Part shown: in pieces, positions 21,076 to 27,968 of the stretch
How the letters are laid out: each line of letters begins with the position of its first letter
How positions within the stretch are numbered: position 1 is the first letter of the stretch
From: a virus
Length of the DNA stretch: 31,608 nucleotides
Strand: one strand, 5' to 3'
IMG/VR virus record: IMGVR_UViG_3300034121_001039
Location: 1 to 31,608 of that record
Position numbers and translations under genes: made by a program
The notes under the pieces: model-generated
The model's input: only the letters and a program-made list of their open reading frames with translations
Told to the model about the DNA's origin: nothing
Database searches by the model: none

Positions 21076-22446
21076 ATGGCAGAACAAAAATTACCTAAAG
21101 TAGAGTTTTCCAAAGAGCTTACAGATATGTTAAAAACACTTGAAAAGAAAGGAAACTATCTTGCATTTGAGCTTATGTGGATGACAGAACCTGATGCTAA
21201 ATATTTCAATGGTTTAAAAATAAAGAAAGTAGATGTTTCTAAAGTAGACTGGTGCTTTAACGTAACATTGGAAAATGGGAATAAAAACGATATGAAGATT
21301 GGAAAGTTCATCAGATATTTCTTTCAAAATATTATAAACGAATATGAGATAACTAAATTCTCAAAGTTATATAATAGTATGAAAGGTGGTGGTAAACCTC
21401 ATGAAGATGGTAATCCTATTGAAGTAGAGAAGTTTGTTTATAGTCCTAAGAATCCAAGAAAGACTTTCTTATCACTTGTTACTAAAACATATCCACACGG
21501 AAATGAAGATGAAGTTCTTCAATTTTTACCAACATTACAAAAAGATGTTGTTGGAAACTACTACACTATTATAGGTGGACACACAGAAACAATGTTTACT
21601 TGTCACTTAGATACTGCCGATAGAACTCAAATGACAACCACACTTTTTAGTATAAAAGAAGGAGAAGATGAGATTATCGTAACAGATGGCACTACCGTAT
21701 TAGGTGCAGATGATAAATCTGGAACTACCGTAATGCTTTATATGATGGAACATAACGTACCAGGATTATACTATTTCTTCATTGGTGAAGAAAGAGGTGG
21801 TATTGGTTCACATGCACTTGCAGATGTTTATGAAAGTGTAGACTATTTAAAAGACGTTAAAAGATGTGTTTCTTTTGATAGAAGAAACTATTACTCTATA
21901 ATAACATCACAAATGGGTACTGATTGTTGCTCTCCAGAGTTTGCAGATGCTTTATGTGCGGCTTATACTGCAAATGGTTTAAGTATGAAACCAGATGATA
22001 CAGGTATCTATACCGATTCTGCATCATTTTTAGATGATATTCCAGAATGCACTAACGTTTCTGTTGGTTATTTCAATGAGCATACCGGAAAAGAAAGACA
22101 AAATATGACTTTCCTTACTAAACTATGTGAGGCATCTGTTAAGATAGATTGGAAATCACTTCCAACTAAAAGATCATTAGAAGAACAGATTTCTTACAAA
22201 AAACAATCTTTAGAAGCAAAAGCTAAACATAAAGACCTTTTAGAAGATGTTAAGAAATCAATCGTTTCTTTAGACAGACTTATTTCTGTAGATGGTGGTG
22301 TAACTTATATGTGTCTTGATTTAGAAGGATCTGATATAGGAACAATACACGATTCACTTGTTTCTCTTTCTATGATATTAAAAAAACATGGTGTCGACCA
22401 AGAGGTAGTCTTTGATGAGACATATTTAAAAATAGCACTTAAATAA
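21076..22446 (+). CDS. Zinc metallopeptidase, M20/M28/M42 clan
   Basis: 456 residues. The first about 150 are a separate domain with KVDWCFNVTLENGN and a helical IGKFIRYFFQNII, not recognised. The peptidase fold follows with all the metal positions expected for clan MH: H177 (TCHLDTAD), bridging D212 (GADDKSG), catalytic E238 and ligand E239 (IGEERGG), D268 (SFDRR) and H336 (FNEHTG). Members are aminopeptidases, carboxypeptidases or deacylases; the substrate is unknown. No signal peptide is visible, so it should be cytoplasmic or packaged, although no targeting tag is seen. The late motif upstream and the position after NFACT-R suggest late expression. The acidic gene begins 1 nt after its stop. 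Confidence 0.85.
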   Translation: MAEQKLPKVEFSKELTDMLKTLEKKGNYLAFELMWMTEPDAKYFNGLKIKKVDVSKVDWCFNVTLENGNKNDMKIGKFIRYFFQNIINEYEITKFSKLYNSMKGGGKPHEDGNPIEVEKFVYSPKNPRKTFLSLVTKTYPHGNEDEVLQFLPTLQKDVVGNYYTIIGGHTETMFTCHLDTADRTQMTTTLFSIKEGEDEIIVTDGTTVLGADDKSGTTVMLYMMEHNVPGLYYFFIGEERGGIGSHALADVYESVDYLKDVKRCVSFDRRNYYSIITSQMGTDCCSPEFADALCAAYTANGLSMKPDDTGIYTDSASFLDDIPECTNVSVGYFNEHTGKERQNMTFLTKLCEASVKIDWKSLPTKRSLEEQISYKKQSLEAKAKHKDLLEDVKKSIVSLDRLISVDGGVTYMCLDLEGSDIGTIHDSLVSLSMILKKHGVDQEVVFDETYLKIALK

Positions 22447-22447
22447 G

Positions 22448-22858
22448 ATGAAACTAAAAAAATATAACAACTATCTTAACGAAGATAAGTACGAAGACGA
22501 ATACTTTGACGAATATGGTTCTCAGGATGATTATGAAGGACAGGATGATGCACAAGGTGATGATGATATGGAACACCTTTTGTATCTATTAAGAACGTTT
22601 TTAAAGGATTCTGGTATAAACAATGTAAGTTTGAAGAACTCGGACTCTAGTATAAAATTAGAGATTGTTTTAAAAACAAAAGAAAGATTGACTGATGTAA
22701 TAAAAACTTTTGCAGTTCTTAAAAAACTATCAAATGATATAATGGCAGATTATGATGCAGAGTTTGATATCTGGGAAACCAAACAAGGAGATCCGTTGTT
22801 GATTATCGATTATTATTCACCAGAATATGGTGATGATGAAGATGGAGCACCTTTTTAA
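22448..22858 (+). CDS. Acidic protein with capsid-targeting-like tag
   Basis: 136 residues, starting one base after the peptidase stop. MKLKKYNNYLNED has the Y-x-x-Y spacing and LNE end of the targeting tags. Residues about 13-40 are a strongly acidic linker (YEDEYFDEY, GDDDME). The remainder is a small alpha/beta domain, helical at about 42-55 and beta-rich near KLEIVLKTKERLTDVIK. Family unknown. The coupling suggests co-production with the peptidase; the tag suggests it is an internal head protein. Confidence 0.75.
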   Translation: MKLKKYNNYLNEDKYEDEYFDEYGSQDDYEGQDDAQGDDDMEHLLYLLRTFLKDSGINNVSLKNSDSSIKLEIVLKTKERLTDVIKTFAVLKKLSNDIMADYDAEFDIWETKQGDPLLIIDYYSPEYGDDEDGAPF

Positions 22859-22900
22859 ATAAAAAAAGTAAACTTTTTTAGGTATTTAGAATATTATATA

Positions 22901-22908
22901 TATCTTTG
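22901..22908 (+). promoter_or_regulatory. Host-like -7 box TATCTTTG before tmRNA
   Basis: TATCTTTG matches the Bacteroidota TAnnTTTG consensus, 26 nt before the tmRNA 5' end. An overlapping TTATATATAT could also act as a late-type element. Confidence 0.5.
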
Positions 22909-22934
22909 TTAAAAGAAATAACAATTACAAACAT

Positions 22935-23296
22935 GGGGGTGTCATAGAATCGCCTAGCAGAGTAGTGGTAGTTATGCAGGTATCGGGTTGTCTAGTGTCC
23001 GATTAACAAATTAAGAGGTAACGTCGTAAATGGCAAAACAAATGAAGTAGGAACTCGTGAAGATTTAGTAGCGGCCCTAAAAGCAATTGGAGCTAACACT
23101 CCAGAATTAGTTTAATAAGAGAACTAATCAAAAAAATTCTCCGACTGTATCACGCAGTAAATGTGAAAACCATTTTGTTAGAGTTTGGGTTAAAACTAAA
23201 TATTTTGTGAGTTTAGAAAAACATCAATAAGCCTGTGAATGAATGATTATTGTTAACTGTATAGTACATGCCGGGCAGTGCGGCATCACTTCCACA
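22935..23296 (+). ncRNA. ssrA: Phage-encoded tmRNA
   Basis: About 362 nt, the usual tmRNA size. The 5' end GGGGGUG (22935-22941) pairs at all seven positions, with two G-U pairs, to CACUUCC (23287-23293), forming the acceptor stem. A and CA follow, so CCA is incomplete. A hairpin AUGCCG / CGGCAU (23268-23286) stands where the T arm belongs, but its 7-nt loop lacks the usual UUCRA. AUCGG / CCGAU (near 22981-23003) looks like the first pseudoknot. ACGUC-GUA-AAU-GGC matches the UAGUC-GCA-AAC layout at the resume codon. The tag frame ends in double UAA and is followed by the usual GAGAA / UUCUC helix. A terminator lies 8 nt beyond. It would rescue stalled ribosomes together with SmpB (not in this window). 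Confidence 0.85.
23026..23112 (+). other. tmRNA tag-peptide reading frame
   Basis: If GUA at 23026 is the resume codon, the tag has 29 residues. It starts VNGKTNEVGTRED, contains LVAALKAIG and ends ANTPELV, then UAAUAA (23113-23118). GKTN resembles the start of Firmicutes tags. The end lacks the common ALAA degron. The frame is open upstream of the resume codon and has no ATG. Confidence 0.7.
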
Positions 23297-23303
23297 AAAA
23301 GAA

Positions 23304-23331
23304 AACCCACAAAGATAATTGTGGGTTTTTT
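23304..23331 (+). terminator. Rho-independent terminator after tmRNA
   Basis: AACCCACAA / TTGTGGGTT around AGATAA, followed by T residues. Confidence 0.9.
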
Positions 23332-23362
23332 ATTTTAAATATTATGAAAAAATTATTAGACA

Positions 23363-23394
23363 GATTGTAAGTAAACAAAAAATAACTTACAATC
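23363..23394 (+). promoter_or_regulatory. Perfect hairpin abutting a start codon
   Basis: GATTGTAAGT (23363-23372) and ACTTACAATC (23385-23394) form a perfect 10-bp stem with a 12-nt A-rich loop. The ATG at 23395 follows directly. It looks like a translational operator or protein-binding site rather than a terminator, as no T run follows. Confidence 0.6.
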
Positions 23395-23691
23395 ATGAAC
23401 AAACATCACAACAAACACTGGTTAAGAGAAAAGGAATACCGTTCTCTCAAGAATTCCTATTACTACGATTTTTATTGCACCAGAACATCTACAGAGGCTG
23501 AAATGGAAGAAAGACTTTATTCAAAATTCTGGAACGAGTTTTGTGGATTCTTCCATACCGCACCAAAACACTACAGAAAGACTCTTAACAGAATACAGAG
23601 AGCAAAATCAAAACAAACTCTTTTTAGAGAACTTAAAGGATATGACGTATCCTATGAAGACAATTACAAAGATTGTAACTGGTATTGGTAA
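23395..23691 (+). CDS. Hypothetical basic protein
   Basis: 98 residues, basic and rich in Tyr, His and Trp (MNKHHNKHWLREKEYRSLKN). The middle part, APKHYRKTLNRIQRAKSK, is a strongly basic helix, suggesting nucleic acid contact. No family recognised. The start codon sits directly on the 3' arm of a perfect hairpin, so translation may be controlled. The next gene starts 33 nt downstream. Confidence 0.7.
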   Translation: MNKHHNKHWLREKEYRSLKNSYYYDFYCTRTSTEAEMEERLYSKFWNEFCGFFHTAPKHYRKTLNRIQRAKSKQTLFRELKGYDVSYEDNYKDCNWYW

Positions 23692-23707
23692 AAACAAATC
23701 ACTACTT

Positions 23708-23718
23708 TTTTAATATAA
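23708..23718 (+). promoter_or_regulatory. Possible late-type motif TTTTAATATAA
   Basis: A weaker match to the late-type motif, 6 nt before the NADAR ATG. Confidence 0.3.
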
Positions 23719-23724
23719 GTATCT

Positions 23725-24243
23725 ATGATAATAGATAAATTTGATGGTAGATGGAGGTTTTTATCCAACTTCCACCCATGTGAGGTAGAACATCAAGGTA
23801 TAATATATCCTTCAGTAGAACATTACTATGTTGCAATGAAATGTAACAACGAGCAAATGTTAAATGGTAGACATTATACTATTGGTGATTTCAGAGAAAT
23901 GATTGCTCGTATTCCAAATGCTGCGATTGTTAAATCTCTTGGTAAAAAAATGCAGGTTAGAAAAGATTGGGATGAAAAGAAACTTGACTTCATGCTGTAT
24001 GGTGTCAGAGAAAAATTCAAAGATTCGGGTCTTGCGGAACTTTTACTATCAACAGAAGATTCTTCCTTGGTTGAAGGAAACGATTGGAACGACAAGTTCT
24101 GGGGCGTGTGTCAAGGAAAGGGTTTAAACCATTTAGGTCGAATACTTATGAAAGTCAGAAAAGAAGTAAAAGAAAAAGAAACTGGTGTTGTAGCAAAACC
24201 AAATTCTTTAGATGAATTCTTCAAACAAAGCAGACAAAACTAA
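23725..24243 (+). CDS. NADAR (YbiA-like) domain protein
   Basis: 172 residues, nearly all one NADAR domain: FLSNFHPCEVEHQGIIYPS with VEHYYVAMK at 12-39, and GNDWNDKFWGVCQGKGLNH with LGRILMKVR near 117-145. NADAR proteins are N-glycosidases acting on ADP-ribosylated or riboflavin-pathway compounds. Recent work assigns some of them reversal of ADP-ribosylation of guanine in DNA by DarT2. Glu32 and the aromatic residues of the family are kept. A short C-terminal tail (NSLDEFFKQSRQN) extends beyond the domain and could be a partner-binding peptide. It lies just before an adenine methyltransferase, so a DNA-protection role is plausible. Confidence 0.9.
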   Translation: MIIDKFDGRWRFLSNFHPCEVEHQGIIYPSVEHYYVAMKCNNEQMLNGRHYTIGDFREMIARIPNAAIVKSLGKKMQVRKDWDEKKLDFMLYGVREKFKDSGLAELLLSTEDSSLVEGNDWNDKFWGVCQGKGLNHLGRILMKVRKEVKEKETGVVAKPNSLDEFFKQSRQN

Positions 24244-24266
24244 TATAAAAACAAATAAATAAATAT

Positions 24267-25196
24267 ATGTCAATAATTTCATACTTCGGGGGTAAGGCGA
24301 ACTTCCAATCATTCATTACGCCAAAAATACCAAAAGATTGTAAAACATACATCGAACCATTTTCTGGTTCTTTCGCAATCTATATGGATTCAGACTTAGA
24401 GTTTGAAAATGTTATCTTTAATGATAGAAACAGACACCAAGCAAATCTTATGAGATGTTGTGCGTCTCCAGAAGAGTTCTTAGTTGAAATAAAAGCACTT
24501 TTGGCACCAGGTGGTGAGTTACATACTACAGAAACAGAAGCTGATAAAAAGTGGGATTTCTTCAAAGCTATCTATCACAAATATGTTAAGAATGATTTCT
24601 TAGATAATATGGATTTTGAGATTGGTGATTTCAAAGTAGGTGCAATCTATGCATTTCTTATCACATCTTCTTTCTCTAGTGTTTATCCAAGAGGTGGAGG
24701 ATTCACAGGATATAAGAAAAAGAAAGACAAATTGAACCTTTCAATCTTAATCAACAAGCTTGAAAAAAACAAATACACAAAAAGACTTCAAAACATCTCC
24801 GAGTTCAACAACTCAGATTTTGAAGAAGTAATCAGAAGACATGATTCAGAAGATACTTATATCTATTTAGACCCACCATACGCTCGATTTAACGACGTTA
24901 AAAACGATGATGATGGTAGACGTTTATTTTGGTACGGATGTGACACAGAGAACACTTTTGGTGTTGCTTCTCACAGAAGATTATTAGAGTTATTGAAGAC
25001 TACAAAGTCAAGATGGTCTTTATCTTACTACTACTTTCCTTTATTGGAAGAAATCTTACCAAAAGACAAATATATCTGGACTTCTAAAGAGTTTCATAGA
25101 CCATCTGCGGTTATTAAAACAGAAGGTGTTGAGAAAGAAAAAGGTATTGAGCTTTTGATTATGAACTACGATCCTGAAACTGGAGAAAGAGTGTGA
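24267..25196 (+). CDS. D12-class adenine-N6 DNA methyltransferase
   Basis: 309 residues, Dam-like. Motifs in order: N-terminal YFGGK (6-10), the SAM loop YIEPFSGSFAIY (28-39), FNDRN, and the catalytic YLDPPY with D202-P-P-Y205. Middle residues about 70-180 hold the variable target-recognition part, so the site cannot be read; GATC is possible but unproven. It modifies adenine in phage DNA, probably to evade restriction. No matching restriction enzyme is seen. It is 23 nt downstream of the NADAR gene and 3 nt upstream of the capsid-like gene, an operon. Confidence 0.92.
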   Translation: MSIISYFGGKANFQSFITPKIPKDCKTYIEPFSGSFAIYMDSDLEFENVIFNDRNRHQANLMRCCASPEEFLVEIKALLAPGGELHTTETEADKKWDFFKAIYHKYVKNDFLDNMDFEIGDFKVGAIYAFLITSSFSSVYPRGGGFTGYKKKKDKLNLSILINKLEKNKYTKRLQNISEFNNSDFEEVIRRHDSEDTYIYLDPPYARFNDVKNDDDGRRLFWYGCDTENTFGVASHRRLLELLKTTKSRWSLSYYYFPLLEEILPKDKYIWTSKEFHRPSAVIKTEGVEKEKGIELLIMNYDPETGERV

Positions 25197-25199
25197 AAA

Positions 25200-25922
25200 A
25201 TGGACGATAGAGAGATTCTTGATTTGATAAATACCGGAAAGGTCGAAATGTTCGACTATTCCGGTTTTTTCAAAAATAACATACATCTTCGTTGTTTTGA
25301 GACTAAAATAATTTCAACAAACTTTCCTATACATCTACCATCAAATGATATAGATGTCTGGACACAATGGATAAACACTATAAAAGAAGACTTTAGAAGA
25401 TCTATACATTCTATGTCTATGAAGAAGATATTCGACTCTGAAATTTTCTCGATACTCGACTATAGAGGAATCTCGGATAGAGATTATCCTATTGATTTAG
25501 TTCATGAAATTGCAAAAAGACCATACAAAAATGTTTTGGTTTCACCAAAGATTGCGGCTTTGATACAAGATACTGCCTTTTTCATACCTGATATGAATAA
25601 AGACAGAGGATCTCTTTCAAGTTGTTATAGAATAGGATCAATATTTTCTCATAAAGACATCTATGTAGATCCTTTTCTAAAATGGAACGATATGCGGATA
25701 TGTATATTTGAGGATATATTTGTAAACATAGAAGAAGTTTGTGCCAATATTAAGAATGATTCAACTTTTAATCCAAAGATAATGATGGAGTTTGGATTTG
25801 ACTTCAATTGTGGTCCTTCCGAAGTTCTTCATTTACAAGACGACGAATATCCAAATCTGGACCCAGTTGTGACTACTATACTTAGAGATAGAAAAATAAA
25901 CGGAATATTAGATGAAAACTGA
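25200..25922 (+). CDS. Capsid-like (gp23-related) short protein
   Basis: 240 residues. The region of about 115-185 aligns with the C-terminal half of the capsid protein encoded at 18806. VLVSPKIAALIQD parallels YLVTNGGLAAALQD, and GSIFSHKDIYVDPFLKWNDM parallels GSIGDIAIYVDPYMKYNDN. The upstream segment WTQWINTIKEDFRRSIHSMS may match the capsid helix EIEDI to ISKQIV. The N-terminal half of the HK97 fold and the propeptide are missing, so it is a shortened paralogue rather than a gp24 vertex protein (T4 gp24 is 427). No protease or targeting motif is seen. It starts 3 nt after the methyltransferase stop and overlaps the next gene by 11 bases. Confidence 0.7.
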   Translation: MDDREILDLINTGKVEMFDYSGFFKNNIHLRCFETKIISTNFPIHLPSNDIDVWTQWINTIKEDFRRSIHSMSMKKIFDSEIFSILDYRGISDRDYPIDLVHEIAKRPYKNVLVSPKIAALIQDTAFFIPDMNKDRGSLSSCYRIGSIFSHKDIYVDPFLKWNDMRICIFEDIFVNIEEVCANIKNDSTFNPKIMMEFGFDFNCGPSEVLHLQDDEYPNLDPVVTTILRDRKINGILDEN

Positions 25923-26223
25923 AGATTTTGATAGGATACATTCGTTAGGATTCTGGATTACAATAGATTGGAATCTATGTTTTTCTATAGACTATATGGT
26001 GGACGACGATCAGATAAACATTTTGGTTTGTTCCTATGAAGAATGGTCTCCGAATATTAAATTTGATGATGTTATAGAGCTATCCTGTGATATTTTTTAT
26101 GAATGGTACAATGAAAATAAAGATAAGATAGACAATCTATCTCAGAATGATTTTGATGATATTGTATTAGGTAATATTACCAAACGGGTAAGAAGAAATC
26201 TAAACCTAGACAAACTTCTATAA
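25912..26223 (+). CDS. Hypothetical acidic protein
   Basis: 103 residues, acidic, starting inside the 3' end of the capsid-like gene. MKTEDFDRIHSLGFWITIDW could be a tag-like start but lacks the usual aromatic spacing plus NE. A strand-rich middle and an Asp/Asn-rich helix follow; the C-terminus is basic (ITKRVRRNLNLDKLL). Not recognised. The terminator downstream ends the NADAR-methyltransferase operon. Confidence 0.65.
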   Translation: MKTEDFDRIHSLGFWITIDWNLCFSIDYMVDDDQINILVCSYEEWSPNIKFDDVIELSCDIFYEWYNENKDKIDNLSQNDFDDIVLGNITKRVRRNLNLDKLL

Positions 26224-26224
26224 A

Positions 26225-26253
26225 CAAAAAAAGAGTCGTTTGACTCTTTTTTT
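26225..26253. terminator. Bidirectional terminator
   Basis: AAAAAGAGTC / GACTCTTTTT around GTTT, with A and T runs on both sides, between convergent genes. Confidence 0.9.
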
Positions 26254-26257
26254 TATT

Positions 26258-26470
26258 TTATTTTTTAAATTCTTCAAACCATTCTCTTACTTCATCTTCA
26301 CCATCAAAAGTAGTAGGCCATTCATTCATTTTTACCAATAACTCTAAAACTTCTTCTTCGTTATAGGATTTTTCATCAATATATCTCTCACCATTCATTC
26401 CAGCGTGACCCTCATCAGAGAATATACCTTCGTTTTGAAAGTCTTCAAATCTTTTAACTTTCTTTACCAT
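26258..26470 (-). CDS. Small acidic protein with capsid-targeting-like tag
   Basis: 70 residues. MVKKVKRFEDFQNEG has F8-x-x-F11 followed by QNEG, close to the FLNEG of the NFACT-R protein. The rest is acidic (NEEEVLELLVKMNEW, DEVREWFEEF), helical, with no recognised family. It is the last gene of a three-gene minus-strand operon after the nucleotidyltransferase. Confidence 0.7.
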   Translation of the reverse strand: MVKKVKRFEDFQNEGIFSDEGHAGMNGERYIDEKSYNEEEVLELLVKMNEWPTTFDGEDEVREWFEEFKK

Positions 26471-26471
26471 A

Positions 26472-27167
26472 TTATTTGTTTTTTAATTTTCTATCCAATA
26501 GCTTGGCTATGTTTGATCCTATGAAGTAATGTAAGTTCTTCAAAGTATCCGCTTCTACCGTTTCAATCTCGTCCATGAATCTGAACTGGTATCTATAAGT
26601 ATCTTTTTCGTCTTTATCATCCGCATCTATTTTTGAGATTGATAGTTCCATATGATAGTTGTCGTTGATGTTTATTTTAAAATCGAATGTGGTCTTATCA
26701 CACGGTGTTGTTTTGAATTTAGGTTCATACTCTACATCAAAGATAGAATAGTCTGTTATCTTAGCTCTTTTCATATAGTAGTTCAAAAACATTGCAGGAG
26801 CTTCAATAAAGTCGGACAGTATTTGTAAATCCTCACCAAAGTTTTTTGATTCTACGACATCTTCAATCTTCTTTTTAAGATCGATTATCGTAGAAAACTC
26901 TATTTTGTGATAGATACAGTTTATGTCATATAAGTAAATAAAAGAATTATCAATAATATTTCTTTTCTCTAAATCTGTTTTGAATATGAATTTCGTGTGT
27001 ATGATTGAAGTGTCTTCGGTTGCAAGTCCGTGTACAGATATTACAAGCTTTAGAAAGTCTTCTTGATTAGACATTTCATAAATCGTCTCGATGGTGTTCA
27101 CTACTCCTTTTTCTTCATCGAATACTTCTTTGAATACTTCTTCTATTTCGGATATCTTTATGTTCAT
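26472..27167 (-). CDS. Hypothetical protein
   Basis: A 231-residue acidic protein, mostly mixed alpha/beta, rich in Ile, Asp and Lys (MNIKISEIEEVFKEVFDEEK). No motif recognised. It lies 1 nt after the nucleotidyltransferase stop and 1 nt before the small tagged gene, so the three are very likely one operon. The context does not fix a function. Confidence 0.7.
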   Translation of the reverse strand: MNIKISEIEEVFKEVFDEEKGVVNTIETIYEMSNQEDFLKLVISVHGLATEDTSIIHTKFIFKTDLEKRNIIDNSFIYLYDINCIYHKIEFSTIIDLKKKIEDVVESKNFGEDLQILSDFIEAPAMFLNYYMKRAKITDYSIFDVEYEPKFKTTPCDKTTFDFKININDNYHMELSISKIDADDKDEKDTYRYQFRFMDEIETVEADTLKNLHYFIGSNIAKLLDRKLKNK

Positions 27168-27168
27168 A

Positions 27169-27933
27169 TTATTTGAATTGTTTATCGTATGATTTGTTTT
27201 TCAACTCCATCACTTTGTTGATGTATCCATTTCTTCTCAAAAGTTTGAACACTAGGTTTCCAGTAGAATATTCACCACTTTCACTTTCTAAACCACTTTT
27301 TCTAAAGTCTTTAACTTTTTTCCAAACTTTATCAAGTTTTTCTTTAAAAGCTTTATATTGATCTTCGTTTACTTGTTCTTCAAGTTCTTCAATCTGTTCC
27401 ATAACAGGTTTTGCTTTCTTACGAATAATCTTTTCATCTGGTTCAAAGTCTGCCTTTTCTGGTCTTTTGATCCATTCGTTATTCATTAACGAAAAGGCAC
27501 CACCCATTCTTCCAGTTTTTATTGCAGTTTTTAAATCTTCTTTATCTTGAATAGCAACTTCTACTTCATATCCTTTGATTTTAATATCGTGTTGTGCATT
27601 CCAGATTTTCTTAGCAAGGTCACAAACGGTTTCTGCCAACTCTAAATCATCATCGATATCTTTTTGATTAACTATTATATGAAGGTCATAATCTGAATAT
27701 TTTTCAGACCAGTTGTAGTTACACAAAGAACCACAAAGAACTATATCAAGTACATCTACTTGTATATTACTTCCATCGAAGAAGTCTTGTCCTATTTGAA
27801 GAAGGTCTCTTCTTACTTCCTCATCTAACTCAAAGTTGTCCCACAACTTTGTATTAAGTTCGTCTTTTAAATAGAACGACTTTATTGCCTCAAAGTCTGC
27901 TTGAACAAATTCGTAAAATTTTCTAAGTTTCAT
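27169..27933 (-). CDS. Pol-beta-fold nucleotidyltransferase with capsid-targeting-like tag
   Basis: 254 residues from the ATG at 27933. An ATG at 27960 adds nine residues but runs through the late-type motif, so 27933 is preferred. The N-terminus MKLRKFYEFVQAD has F6-x-x-F9. The nucleotidyltransferase motif is CGSLCNYNWSEKYSDYDLHI (68 onward) with metal ligands D81 and D83; the third acid is probably E125 in GYEVEVAIQD. WNAQHDIKIKG and GGAFSLMNNEWIKRP match a large phage family of unknown substrate. Residues about 165-254 form a charged helical tail. It may add nucleotides to RNA or protein; the target cannot be read. Confidence 0.85.
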   Translation of the reverse strand: MKLRKFYEFVQADFEAIKSFYLKDELNTKLWDNFELDEEVRRDLLQIGQDFFDGSNIQVDVLDIVLCGSLCNYNWSEKYSDYDLHIIVNQKDIDDDLELAETVCDLAKKIWNAQHDIKIKGYEVEVAIQDKEDLKTAIKTGRMGGAFSLMNNEWIKRPEKADFEPDEKIIRKKAKPVMEQIEELEEQVNEDQYKAFKEKLDKVWKKVKDFRKSGLESESGEYSTGNLVFKLLRRNGYINKVMELKNKSYDKQFK

Positions 27934-27935
27934 AG

Positions 27936-27949
27936 AGTATATATTAAAA
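27936..27949 (-). promoter_or_regulatory. Late-type motif TTTTAATATATACT
   Basis: On the minus strand the motif ends 2 nt before the nucleotidyltransferase ATG. Confidence 0.55.
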
Positions 27950-27968
27950 TATATTTTCAATATTTTGA

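Noticed and set aside
23268-23296. A separate tRNA at the 3' end of the tmRNA region
   Set aside because: Only one arm is visible; no D or anticodon arm lies near, and the stem partner is 350 nt upstream as expected for tmRNA.
25200-25922. gp24-type vertex protein
   Set aside because: It is about half the expected length and keeps only part of the capsid-like region.
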